Assembly: GCA_026874595.1 (NCBI GenBank)
Contig: CM049313.1
Coordinates: 67,076,659-67,140,658, forward strand
Direction of reading: 5' to 3'
Length of the DNA: 64,000 nt
Source: Sipunculus nudus
Taxonomy: Eukaryota; Annelida; Sipuncula; Golfingiida; Sipunculidae
Positions 32,365 through 45,042 of this stretch are shown in pieces. The position numbers were made by a program, and so were the translations under genes. Within the stretch, counting starts at the first letter, position 1. Every line of letters starts with the position of its first letter. The notes below the pieces were generated by a model that was given only the letters and a program-made list of their open reading frames with translations, had not been told where the DNA came from and did no database searches.

Positions 32365-32525
32365 AGGTTCGATTTGCGATTTTGAAGGCGTTAACTGATT
32401 TTTTTTATAATGTTCAGTAAAGGGAACACGCTTCATATTACAGTTGACAGCTTCCCATTTGGACCAATCGTTATTGGAAACCTTGTCTTAGATATGTGTG
32501 AATTGCACGTAGATACTTTTAGAAT
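32365..32525 (+). repeat. 160-bp direct repeat bordering copy C, left
   Basis: The segment resembles 35670-35825: both contain AAGGCGTT.ACTGATTTTTTTT, AAAGGGAACACGCTTCATAT, CCAATCGT and TAGATAC. The two lie on either side of the third unit copy. Confidence 0.7.
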
Positions 32526-34176
32526 TTTTATGGAACGTTTTGTTAAGGTTTTTGATATAGTGTAGGATATCGTTTTAGATTTTTAGACCTCATACAGACA
32601 AGCCAATTTGAAAGATTATAAAAGATACTTTAGGGATCTTGAAAAATCAAAATTGTTTTAAGACAGAAAATACAAACCCACTGAAACTGGTTCAGTTTTC
32701 ACTCAACAGAAATGAAAGGAGAGCGAGAACGATGTATTGCATTATCTGAAATTGCAGAGATAATTAATTTTCCTGTTGAAAAGAAAAGTTGAAGGGAATG
32801 ACAGCTATTGGGAAAAAGTATCTCACAATCAATTAAAGTTAATCCCTTCTGTTTGGCCTTTGGGCACTGTGTCACGGCCGGGACTACTTGTCTTAACTGT
32901 CTAACGTCAAAATCAACATTTGTTACATGTAAAGGAAATACCTTCTGTTTACACTTCGCATGCGCGTGCTTACAAAATATTACTTTTTCCGTACGTTCCA
33001 ACCAAAAAAAAAGACCCATGTTTATGTAATTGGCCTTGAAACAATTCTATCCAACCCACTTGAACGGAATACATTGTCCTCTTTATAAAATTAATACTAA
33101 CGCCATTGGCATATTGACTTTTTATTATTACATAAATCGAAAAATACTATTTATGCTCTTACTTATTAGCAAATAAATTATGTTTGACAAAGTGAACAGT
33201 CAAATCGAAAAGGATAATTATTCCATATTCTGTTTCAGTACTATGTTGCCTGACGACAAGTGATGTTAACCAATGCTGAAGTAAAGCGATTCCAGAAAAT
33301 ATTAAATATTTCAGGGGATACACGACATATTTTTGACACGAGTAGCTAGCAAATATATATATTGTGAAACCCTGATGGAGGTCTAAACATCCCAAGGAAG
33401 TTATTATCTGGCTATGCCGTATCCGATTATAGGGAAAAAAGATCCTTGTATTTGATTTTTATGGAGGCAGACGCATAATTCTCCCTTTGCAGGGTTACAA
33501 GTTGTAAAAACCAAATATGTCGTGTTTAACAAGTATAGTTGGCTGAATAACTGAGGACTGGGGAAATTGGCCTTACAACAATACGAAACATGTCCTTGAG
33601 CCCTGAGGAATATTAACCCGGTCGTGATAAAAGTAAAAAAAAGTATGGAGTTGTGTCAGCGATATAAATCTATGAATGGCTGATAGCCGAGTGTCTGGAA
33701 AACACGCTTGGCACCGTGAAGGAATTTTTAAAAATATCAGCCGGTTACCAGAAAACATATTTCAAACCGTATAAAAAAATATAGACTTACAGGAAAAACG
33801 GAGAAGAAGTATCAATACAGATACAAAATTGCCATATAAGCTTTAATAAATATTGAACATTTTTTAAAATATATTATGCGAATATTTTAAATGCCTACAG
33901 TATACACCTTTTTAAATTTATTTCATTTCAATTTAATTGATTTGTATTTGTTTTATTATTTTAAGCTCAATTTAATTGTAATGATAATCTTATAAAATAC
34001 GGGCTGTATTTGGCAGAAAATATGCTCAGCGGATAAAAGATTTTACTTAATAACATATCCTCAACGTCAAAACATAGAACAATATTTTTGTATCGTCAGA
34101 TAGTTAATTTGGCTTTTACGGAAAATGTTAAAGAATTAAAAGCAGCTTGGTTAACTACGAGATGATTTATATATAT

Positions 34177-34980
34177 TGTTACAGGTGCCCCTTTTTATTG
34201 TTTGCAGCGGTCTTACAGATGATTGCTTTATTGTGCACACGGATGTTCCATGTGTTGTTTGAGTGCCACGCGAAGCTCGTATTGTAGCGGGTTCGCCTGG
34301 CCGGATGTTGCAGGCTCGGTTTAATCCGCATTGGTTGAACCCTATATACACAGCGTTCTTTGTTCTAGTATGTTCTTTGAACGTGTGTACTGTGTTAGAT
34401 TCTTTAAATTGTTCGAGAAATGGAAAATTCTCGGCTTGAGATGAAAAGTTATATAAAGAGGCTGGGTTTTAGAGCATAGAGAGAGAGGTGAGAGAATATT
34501 CCAGGGGACATATAAGCGTGTATGTACGTTTGGGGGACCTATTCCGACAATTATAGGCTTTTCTTCAGATTTTCTTCGGATTTGTGAAGAATCTTATTTG
34601 GTCTTCAGTTTACTTTGGGTATTGTTACAAGAGCTTTACATTGGACTGTTATTCTCCGAGAGAATACATTTTAAAGGACTTGTCGCTGTGACAGTGGTGG
34701 TATCAAGGTACTGGCCACTTTGTTTTTTTTTTTGTTTTTTTTTTTTACTGTGTGATTGTATTGATTTGCTTTTATACTGTGTTATTGTATTGATAAAGTG
34801 TATTGCAATGTTTGAGTTGTTTTAAGAATAAATTATGGTTATTCATTAACAAAAAGCCACTGACTTCTTTATTCATTCCCCCAGACACTTCACGCTACCT
34901 AGTGTTACAGAATCTGATATTTTTTCCATTACAAAATATATGTTCATCACGCATACGTGATCTGTTGGTTTTAGGTTCGG

Positions 34981-34985
<5 letters not shown>
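34177..34985 (+). mobile_element. Solo LTR (family 1), sense orientation
   Basis: The element starts TGTTACAGGTGCCCC and ends GGTTCGGTAAC, the complement order of the copy at 1215-2158. It contains a TATA box (TATAAAG, 34452-34458) and AATAAA (34827-34832) about 375 bp downstream, the layout of U3, R and U5. It inserted into a TA-rich tract, so TATAT flanks it on both sides and the exact target duplication cannot be read. No gag-pol is attached. Confidence 0.75.
34452..34458 (+). promoter_or_regulatory. LTR TATA box
   Basis: TATAAAGAGGC is conserved in the copies at 34452 and (complement) 1897-1905, and is ATAAATAGGGGG in the 57900-58497 copy. It defines the sense strand of the LTR. Confidence 0.65.

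Positions 34986-35047
<62 letters not shown>
34986..35047. repeat. (TA)n microsatellite
   Basis: About 31 TA units directly abutting the 3' end of the LTR. Confidence 0.9.
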
Positions 35048-35051
<4 letters not shown>

Positions 35052-35669
35052 GAGACCATAAAATCACGCATTGTTTAGACAAAGAAACAGTAAGCTTAAC
35101 ATAACGGCTAATAAAAGAAAACAAGTACATTGACTTCATAGTCCATAGGGCACAGGTGTTCAATTTTACTGCTCTATATTGTTGATTATGGTCACATCAA
35201 CATATGGTAATACCAGCCGAACTTAATATACGTCTTGTCCAGATGTAGTCATATAAAATTGAGATTACTCAGTAAGATGATCCTCACTGACATGCTTCCG
35301 TTCATGGGGATGCACGAGATTCAGTCTCAAAGTCAACCTTTACATATCCATGCCGTAACCTGACAAGTGGTTCAAACACAATCACGCTTGCATCATCCAT
35401 TTTTGGGTCACACAACCATGTAGTTTGGTACGCTCGCTGCATCATTTGCTCGCTGCAAATAAAGCATGTATTTATCTTTGTGATATAGAAACATGTAAGA
35501 AAACATTTAAAAAACGGTTTAACCGTGCACAAGTGTGCATTAAGATTTATCTACACTTCCAGTTATTAATTAGTATCGACTGCTGTCAAAGGTTAGGCTG
35601 TCACATAAGTATTCAACTTGATAATATGGTATGTTGATTCTTGTCAATACGACTGATAATTGATTTGAG

Positions 35670-35825
35670 AATATTTGATTGGGGTATTTTAAGGCGTTCA
35701 CTGATTTTTTTTTAAATGTTAAGTTAAAGGGAACACGCTTCATATAAAAAAAAGAATGCTTCCAATCTGAGCCAATCGTACTTGGAAACCGTGTCTTAGA
35801 TTTGTGTGAACTTCCACGTAGATAC
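35670..35825 (+). repeat. 160-bp direct repeat bordering copy C, right
   Basis: This is the right-hand partner of 32365-32525. Confidence 0.7.
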
Positions 35826-36968
35826 AAATATACTTAAATGCAACGAACGCCGATTATCATTCAGATATAAAATTTTAAGGAACAAAAAGGCTAGACCCTG
35901 ACATTAGAGACGTAGACAATGAATGTAAAATAATATTCATACATCTTGGGTAGGATGATTTTATTTTAAAATGTACTTCATGAAAATTATGTTGTTTGCA
36001 CTTGCATGTAACATTGATAATTGATTCCCTCACGTGACGTGCGTCACGAACATAGAAATATTCATTAAAAGTACGCCCGATCAACCCCCTCACGAGTTCA
36101 GTTCTGACAACAGTTTTTAGAAATGAACAACTATAGACGGTTGCCCAAATGGACTTTAATTACAAAATAATCATTATTCCAGCAATAGGAAGTAGGTACC
36201 ATTGATGATGGAACCGGAAGTAACAATCGGACATGCAAAGCGTAGACACAAGAGTGCGGGGGCGGACGTGTATGACGTGAGTATTATTGTCATTGAAATA
36301 CTGAATTACGTTGGCGCTCTTTTAAACAATGTTTCAACGATACAGCGTGATCAGACACCTGATACATGTGAATTCGATGCCGATTCCCCTGATTCACGAC
36401 AATGCCCAGGACAAATTTATCCGTCTCATTCTGTATGGGACGACGAATGCCCATATCCTGACACTCACAATACACGTGAGCTAGGTTTCCGTGCATGGAG
36501 GCTAAAATCAACGAAAAGGACTGCTGTAGACCTTGTGTACTTCCGGCCATGTTCTCTGTCATAAGACTGGGTTCTAACTGGCGAGGGCACGCAGTTTACG
36601 GTGTTTTCAGTTAACGTATGGTGCCACGCACATTTCTGTTCGAACAGATTTTTTGAGCTTATCTTTAAACGTAATCTAATTAAGACATTCTAAAACAAGA
36701 TCAATGAAAGTCTTAATTGTCTGTTTATTCTTCCAATTAAATATTACTTGGTCTGTAATGCAGTATTTTTCATGATCAGGCGCAACATAAAATGTCATTT
36801 TTTTATCATACTCCAATAGAAAAAAATATCTTTTGTTGGACAAATTAAGTTAATGAGTTAAAACACGATAAAGAATGTATACATCTCAATATATATAAGT
36901 AAATGTTCACATTTAATATTCATTTTGCAGCATAATTACATGTATTTTGACATGTTAAACATGAATTC

Positions 36969-37022
<54 letters not shown>

Positions 37023-37720
37023 GCGGGAACCTGACTTGTTAAAATAAAAGTTGATATAAAGATATACAATTCTTTTGACTGCCATAACGTTTTCAAGCCA
37101 GTGATTAAACGAAGTGTTTTTTTTCGACACCAGCCTAAACAGTCTGGATCATATTTAGAAAAAAAAAACTATAAAGACAGAAATGATCTACAACTACATT
37201 ATTACATCAAAACATTGTTGAAATGTGTGAGTAGTCTTACGCTCCCATCTGAATCTATCGCCTTTGTAAAAAAGCACCGTTTAGATACACATGATAAAGA
37301 TGATGCACTGTTAAGAGAGAGTAGTGCGGCCTGTGTCATATTCTTTTTACCGCATTTACGACAACAGCGGTTGGCAAAAATGCTCAAAAAAGAATATAGA
37401 GCGGTCAACCAAATAATGTCATGTAAAATGCACCAGCTGAGAACAGCCGAGACAGCAGCTACGCGGCTAGCGGAACCAAGGGTGCAAAGATAGATAAAAT
37501 AGATCAACAACTTCAAATGATGTTGTTAGAATCAAAGCAAATGATGCATAATTTGATATAAAGTTATACAGGGGCGTCTATATAGGGGGATGGGGGTATA
37601 TATCCCTTACTATTTAGCAAGGTGGGATAGTCAATTTAATCTTTCCCCTGCTATCAGAAAATGATATTTACATATTGGAAAAGATATATATTAATAATTA
37701 GAATTATAGACTTTGGATTC

Positions 37721-37767
<47 letters not shown>

Positions 37768-40700
37768 CATCCCCCCCCCCCCCCACCAACCTTGAGGATA
37801 AATTGACGCCAAAGCAGATATAAATAAACTAGCTGATAAACCCGGTATACCGGGCTTTTTACCGGGGTTTGGGAGATATATTTACTGAGATATTGAATGT
37901 TGACTCATTTTTTATTATAAAAGTTAAAAGAAAATATAGATTTTTAGTGGGAAACTCTCGGAATACGATATGTACAAATATATTTTACTCTTATTTTGTG
38001 GCGCTGTGCTCGTGGCAAAAATCATACCCCGGTATGTTTACCTTGAAGACCTGGTCAGTGATGGTTTACATTGCGAACCGGAATGAGACGCGGAGGCATA
38101 CAGTGTTTCGTTGATATTTGACTGGTTTCTATCGTTGGACGTATAAAGAATAGGTTGATGCGAGGAACACATGAAAGATTAATTAAATGTACGTTGCAAG
38201 GAAACCGTCCATGAAGAAGGAAACAAATATGCTTACATAAGTAGCAGTAGCGGTCCCAGCGGGACTCCATGCAGTGGGTCCGTATCCCATTTTTAACTAC
38301 CTCAACCTTTCTTTCATCGTAACAGACACATTTTGAGGCCTGAACCCCCGCCACCACCCAACCCCACCCCAGTTCCTGAATTTCGGACCCTGAATAAGGT
38401 TTTGTCATTAATCCTCCTGGGTTGAACTCTCCATTTTATAAAGCGAGAAACATGTGTTTTTCTCTTTTACTGACCACGCACGTGGGTCAAATCCCTCAAT
38501 GAAAGCAAGCTTTATTCATATGAACAATAGTCCTTTGTGCTAGAGGTTAAGTGACCACGATGTACACATTCCGGTGATTGCCGAAGGCAGTTCGGCTGCG
38601 CTCGGTAAAAAAACGGAAAAATCACTCAAAATTATATGTACATTAAAAATTATTTATTTTCATATCGCCTATGTCGCTGGGGGGATAATAACCTTTCAAT
38701 GATATATGGAACAATATTGTACACAACGCGAATTTAGAGAACACTGCGAACAAACGTGAACCGAATTCCTTTTATAAGTATTAGATAGATAGCAGAGATT
38801 TATAAGTAATTTTCTCAAAACGTGCAACATTAACTGGCTAAATGGACAACAATTGTCACTTTGAAAGCCCTTTAGTCTGGTATAGTTATCAGTCAGACGT
38901 AGCCGTGTGACCCGGCCTTGTTTCACAGACATATATGTCTCTATGATATATACCCCCGATAACCCTCGCTGACAGGTTATCTCCTCGGTCTAAAAAGAAT
39001 CTGCAAATCCTGGGCTTTCCCGCGGGGACGGGCGCTTAGACATCCAGACATCATGAATTCGGGACACTTTCAGTAGCTAGCTTAATCCAACAGGAAACCA
39101 TTTTAACACCAATATCTATGTTTAAAAGGAGTTATAAATTTATATACTTTATTTGTTTCTGATTAATATAGATTTTCATTTGAATGGTAAGAAAATAGAA
39201 ACGAAATCTCCGAAAATCATACATTTATTTTAGAGTTTTCATAATGGAATCAGCCAGATTTAGTGATTAGTTTCACTTTCTATTACGCGTTTTAAGGTCA
39301 TTCATATGTGTATGTTTATTAAATGAAACATGTATATTATGATAGATTTATTCTAAATCCTGGTTTATTCTGTATACAAACACCACAGAGAAGTCATCAA
39401 TATATATATATATATATATATGGTAGAGGTAGGTGTGTAAATGTGGTCAGATGTGTGTAATCTATTTTTCCGAATTCACTTCGCTGTCTTTCGAAGAACA
39501 AAAAACAATTCAACCATATGCTTCGTTGGAAATGTTTATGTGCATACTGAAATATATTATGAATATATACACTTATTTGTTATAATTCTAAGCCAAAAAA
39601 AAACATGATTGAACTTGCACATACAGAAGGTTCAAATGAACCAGCTTAGCTCATGCTGGTGTTTGTATTGTTTTTATCCATGAAAAACATGCTTCAATCT
39701 GTCACTTCTGTCTGGTCTCGCTTCCGGTGTCTTTAGCCAAGTAGTAACAGGAATTTCCGAAGGGAAATAACATCATAGTGGTTTGCACGGTTATTAGTTT
39801 GAAAGGAAAGAAAATATAATGAGTTTTCTGAAGAGGGTACAAATAAGTCCAGGAAAATGAAAGGAAATAAGATAATTGAAAGTGAAAGGGGCCGAGGCGA
39901 GGATTAAAGTAAAGCTGACGCTAGACAACATCACTATAGGCACCCTACTTTTATAGTCGTTAAAAAGGTTGCTATTTATTTTTGGTTTTGTGCTCAAAAT
40001 ACAAAGTCCCTGACAATTCACACCGAGTTTCTTTTAGAACCCACGTGAATATTTTTTATGAGATCATTTTTCTGGTGTGCTAATGTGCTTTGATGTAATA
40101 TATTAATAGTTAATTTATGCATTGGTTTGTTGCAGTTACTGTATAGTATCAGAGGTTTAATAAAACTGGCAGGGATTTTAGTTACGTCAGTTATGGTAGG
40201 TGTCTATGACGCTTGAAGTCCTCTCTTGACGCTCGTTAATTTAGCGGGTAAAACACCAACAAGTAGAAATCATGTACCTTTTCATTATATAATGTGAATG
40301 TCATCGTATTTCGGCGTTTTCTTTTCGCTATCACCTGCTATTTTAAACATCCAGACGGACTACGGCGATTGACTTGTGATTTTCCACGCCTGCGTTCATT
40401 TGATTGGCTTAGTGACGACTTACTGTAGACAGAGAGCCAGTCAGATATTCGTAGTAAGAATTAACGCACGTGATTTCATTCATACCATTTTTTGGCGGGA
40501 TTGAGTTCACGGATATTGCTCACGGTGTTTAGCAATAGCTCACGGTGCCCAGGAAACTAATTATTCAGCCTAGACCATATGGCCCTGAGTAAAATTTGGC
40601 AAATGAAGTATAATTTTATATTGATCCTGGTACTGACGAGGTGACATGACATGATCATTATCATACGGTTAAAAGTCCGATGCTGTATGAATTACATGAC

Positions 40701-42600
40701 TTCACGTCAGTTTTATGTCAGGGTTTTCGGAGCGGATCCTCTCTGTCACCTCTCCCTAGAGGTCGTTTCTATTCAAAATATAATTTGAGTACGATTATGT
40801 GCGAAGTAAAAGTAATTATTGAGACCGAAGTCCAATGAAACACTGTCTGCCGTCATGCACTGGCGCGCATTTGAAACATCGCCGGTTAATTGATTTATGA
40901 TAAAAATAAATATCCTTGTGTAATAGTGAAAACGCGCACAAATACGCTATTTTCCATCTACGTCATAAAATAAGATTTACTGTGAAATAACAGTGAGAAA
41001 TGCTGTAATTGTCGTCAAGAATCTGACTGCGGGGTCATTCGAGACAACTGCAGAGAGGCGACGCCATTTGACTGTTCCGTTAACCATTCAGTGTGTACCA
41101 AAATGGTTGAATTATTTTATCAGATTATTGGGGGATTGAGGTATTAAACAGAACAACGCCTAGTACCATTCACCGTACGCTCCATAGGCAGCGGCTACGC
41201 TACGCTCAACTATTCGCTACACTAACCGCTGCAATTACCCGCGGTTCCGGTCTGGCCACCAGACCGTGCTGTCTCTGTGGAATTCCCCATGCGTTATATT
41301 TAACGAAACACATTGCAGGTATCACCAGCACAAACGGATGTTCTTCGAGGTACCGGTCACTTTACAGTGCTGGGGAAAGCGCTTGGCAGCACAGACTTTT
41401 TTTCACTCCATGGGAATACACACAATGCAATCGTCAGCTTTCATCACAGTCTGTATACTGACTAACCAAAACATTCAGACTCCATTCAGGAATGGAGTCC
41501 GAACACTTGTTGGTGAGAGTTTCCCCTCTTATTGGACCACAACCCCAAAAGAGTATCACTTGCAAATGAACAGAGGGATCTATGCAAATTACCTAAAACA
41601 CCCAAATATGGTGGTTCCTCATAAATCCCCAAGGATAGACCCTCCTTAGCCTTCCCAGCATGCTTTGCCAGGCTGTAAACAAGAGCAGATGGAGGTAATC
41701 ATTGTCTGGATTTCTTGAATGTAAGTGCCAATAATTTAATACATACTGAACATTTAAGTTACAATTTATTTCTCAACTGAGTCAACATAGCTGTATTATG
41801 CGTAATATGTAGAGGTTGTTGCATGTCCTCCCGCTCAAACGCTTTGGTCAGATTTGAACAAACTTTAAAGGGTAAACTCTCCACCTTAGGAGCTGTAAGG
41901 CAAAAAAGTAAGAACAAATAGAATTGTTTGCGTTATAGGCCTGTAGCTATATACTGACTTGCCTGAGGTCAGTTATCCCCCACTCTCTGCATATTTCCTG
42001 TATAGCGTGCCGCACAAGCTTGCCCCGCATATGCCCCGCTTTGTTTGTTTACACGCGCGCTAAGCCAATCAGATTTCTTCTAATAGTTCTGCAGATTCAT
42101 TTTAAACGCAGAGCCAATCAGATTTTACTTTATCCAGCGCAAACTGACTGGGTGTTGCCAAACCTTAAGAATTGCTATTTCTCACAGCGTGTGAGTGGAA
42201 GGTCACTAGGCCGGGAGGTCATGCGCTGTGTTCAGAGCGTACCTTCACCGGCCCTGCTTGGTAATTTGGTAAAATTCTCCTCTTTGCTTAAAACTGATTC
42301 TACTTAAGTTGATACAACACGGAAATCTTCCAGCGAGACCGACCTTGCAGTAATGGCACGTGACATTCGTTAGAGACAACCTTCCACGAAACGTGGTGGC
42401 TCTTTATTCTCTGTCTAATCAAGAATAATAAGGAGATGTTATGTTTATATTGCGTTAGGGGCGCACTAAACGCGCTTCTAAAAAGAAAATAAGGGGCGCG
42501 TGGGGCCTAAATCAGATGCCGTGATTATATATGAGAGTCATATAAAACAAAACGATTCGTACCAATACAAGTAATGAAATTTTAAAGGAAAGGCCATCAA
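35826..42600. other. Long unassigned stretch
   Basis: No recognisable gene in 6.8 kb. Open frames of 120, 130 and 127 codons (36202-36564, 37101-37493, 41266-41649, all +) have no motif I know, but they are the longest frames here and could be exons of an unrecognised host gene. TA microsatellites lie at 36972-37017, 37723-37761 and 39400-39421, and a C run at about 37771-37784. Confidence 0.35.
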
Positions 42601-42629
42601 CTAGTTTTTTTTTTTTTAATAAAAAAGTG

Positions 42630-42720
42630 GGGTCCGGTAAAATCTTTTGAGGTCCGGCACATTTTCTGTGCTGCCGGACCCCAATGTCCGGTGGCAATAT
42701 CCGGCAAATTCGTGCCCTGC
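42630..42720 (-). repeat. Possible hAT-type terminus or fragment
   Basis: On the minus strand the sequence reads CAGGGCACGAATTTGCCGG, which resembles the CAGGG ends of hAT elements, and continues into repeated CCGGAC/GTCCGGC motifs. No opposite end or 8-bp duplication was identified. Confidence 0.3.
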
Positions 42721-42844
42721 CAAGCAATGCATTTAAGCTCTGAGTACTTTATTTAGGTTATAAATAACGCCTTTCCCTTCACTATAAATCTTTTCTTGGA
42801 ACGATACTATGCATTTAGGAGTGTTCTTTTTTTTAATTCTATGG

Positions 42845-42955
42845 CTTGTGTCACTGGATGTACACATTCTATGGTTTAAAGCATAGAATGTGCACATTCT
42901 ATAACCGCGGCCCATAGAATATACACATTCTTTGGTTAAGTCACAGAACGTATAT
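42845..42955. repeat. Cluster of palindromic ACATTCTATGG motifs
   Basis: Four alternating copies of TGTACACATTCTATGG-like sequence and its complement occur within about 110 bp, so the segment can fold into nested hairpins. The origin is unknown. Confidence 0.6.
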
Positions 42956-42959
42956 ACAG

Positions 42960-44732
42960 AGTATATGCTTTGACTATAAACAGTTTATACATTATATTGC
43001 TAGCTTTAATCTTTACGATATATTCATGTAGTGGAACAATAGCCACTAACCACTGTCTAATATTTGTATTAACCGCTCTGGATAGTGGTTTTCTCCATTT
43101 TCTTAGGGGTCATTGAATATTAAGTAGCTGAAAATTGAGTCTTCATCATTTCGTTTGAAGAGACCGTTCTTTCTTCAAGCGGAGACTTGTTAAGGTCAGG
43201 TTATATAATGGGGAGGGATCTCGCGCACAATCCGTCAACCTCGGTCAAATCCTTCTGATCCGTACAAGGGATCTGGGGACTTTCATGTTTTCTTTGATTG
43301 TTTGTCAGAGGATTTCGCCAAAGCGCCCGGAGTGGAGGGGTTACTTGTTACTAAAGTCCAGGACGAATGTCACAGTGTGTTCTGTCATTTGTAATACGGT
43401 ACTCCTTGTCTTTTGTCATCGCTTTTATTAAATCGACAATGATGAATCGTACCTCGCAGTTTCTATCAAAGGAAAGTGATCGATCACTCAATAACAGGAC
43501 GACGTTTAGAATGTACGTTGTGACAAGCACAGTCACGCAGGGTCTTCCAAGGGTATTAGACGATCTTCTTCAACTGGGGAAATTCTTTAACGACAAGATA
43601 TTCGAAGTTTCATATTTATATCAACGCTAAAAAAAAATGAACCAAAATGCAGTTGGATCAATTTACTTGCTCTTTCGACGAGTTATGTGATTTCAAAATA
43701 GTGTTTCAAGCAACAGCGTATTGGTATGGTGTTTACCAATAGATAAATTTTACATGACATTTTTATTACATCCTTTATGACACTTTTTTACAAAACCTTT
43801 CAAGTTTTCAAGCCCCTCTCATAAATATAAGGTGGAAAATAATTAAGCGTTTGATCAATTTCTATTCCATGTGTAAATATTATGAAGTAAAATTCTAGAT
43901 ATTAAAAAGTCCCGGTATGTCATCTCATTCAGCATCAAACTGGTGCTCAAAGTATTAATCCCTGTTTTACTTTTTTTATATTGGTGTATGCAGAAAAGCT
44001 GCAGCATCCATCTTAAAAAGTGTGAGAACTTGCCTTAATTGTCAAGATCCAGATTTTGATTGCACTTGCTTTAGTTAACGGGACATTGAATTGTTACCTA
44101 CAACTTTCTGTTTTTTTTTCTTTTGTAATGACCTTGTCTGATGATACCACTTTCTCTGTGTCCTTTTCATCATCAATATGCTCCCAAATGAGATTTGTTA
44201 CGGGATCATTTTTATTCAGATCTATTTTACCTTCATATGTCGTAAATAATGAAACTGTGTATATGGAATATCTGCAGTAAGACCATGTATAATTGGAATG
44301 AATAATTTGAAGTTTATTATAATTAAGTTTGTTTTATCGTTGACTAGCGAACACGTTTGTGTAACAATAATAACCTGCTATCAACCGGTAAAAAATAGCG
44401 GTCATAGGGTACTCAATCGCCACTTCAGACATTGTGTGCAGCTACAACGCTGAACTGTGAACTCCGAGTAATTTAACGCCTCGAGTAAAACCATAATGTA
44501 ATTATAAGTTGATCTACGACTGACAGAAGAAGCGATGGTGCCGCCTTGGTAGAAATGAACTGGAAATTGTGTTAATATTAGGAACAATACATCTTAGCCC
44601 TTTCCTCTCTTATCCAAAGGTTATTTCGTAAATTCGTCTAAACCGATCCAACTGGACATTTAAATATGCCGAAGTGATTGTTCTTATAGCCGTTTTGGAG
44701 TTTTATTAACTTATCAAAATTGTGTTGTAAGC
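42960..44732. other. Unassigned stretch
   Basis: Short frames only (up to 87 codons), many on opposite strands of the same segment. No gene is supported. Confidence 0.4.
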
Positions 44733-45042
44733 TGTCACGAAGACAAATAGCTCAGGGGAAGAAACTGAGGCGATCCGGAATTCGAACCCATGTCGGTGGC
44801 GAACAAGTCCGGCGTACCAACCGTTTCGCTAGAAAAGCAAGCTTAACTAGCGAGACAGTTAGGTCCGCTTTCATGTCACCTCGTAACACACCCCCTCGTA
44901 AAAGAATAATTATCCCAGGAGTCCCACTTTGGTGAGCTTATTCCCTCGGCCGCACAAATACCGTCACGTTGGACGAGCCCCCATTTTGTTACGAAGAAAA
45001 GCAAGCTTCACTAGCGAGAGAGTTCAGTCCGCTTTTATGTCA
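44733..45042 (-). mobile_element. Miniature LTR retrotransposon (TRIM) with tRNA-Pro primer site
   Basis: Read on the minus strand: a shortened 5' LTR (complement of 44987-45042), three bases, an 18-base primer-binding region beginning TGGGGGCTCGTCC (complement of 44966-44983), about 70 bp of non-coding sequence, a purine tract GAGGGGGTG, and a 3' LTR of 156 bp (complement of 44733-44888) with ends TGTTACG and CGTGACA. The first 13 bases of the primer site equal the complement of the 3' end of tRNA-Pro including CCA. There is no coding sequence, so it would depend on proteins of a larger LTR element. The 5' LTR lacks the tRNA-like part and its outer end. Confidence 0.6.
44778..44831 (-). promoter_or_regulatory. 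tRNA-like Pol III promoter inside the LTR
   Basis: The minus strand has TAGCGAAACGGTTGGTA (complement of 44815-44831, A box) and GGTTCGAATTC (complement of 44778-44788, B box), with box starts 43-44 nt apart as in real tRNAs. A 3-bp D stem (GCG/CGC) and a short T stem can form, but the anticodon stem is poor. It is therefore a tRNA-derived promoter and not a tRNA gene. Confidence 0.55.

Larger units (their letters stand above)
32526..35300 (+). repeat. Third, diverged copy (C) of the 2.75-kb unit
   Basis: Copy C has the same orientation as arm A and is noticeably more diverged. Matching landmarks include TTTTAAGACAGAAAATACAAAC, CAGTCAAAT, GATATAAATCTA, AACACGCTTGG and, at the far end, ATCACGCATTGTT and GAGATTACTCAGTAAGATGATCCT. 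The Academ insertion site is empty (about 33682). The copy is interrupted by the LTR at 34177-34985 and the adjoining TA tract. Confidence 0.75.
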
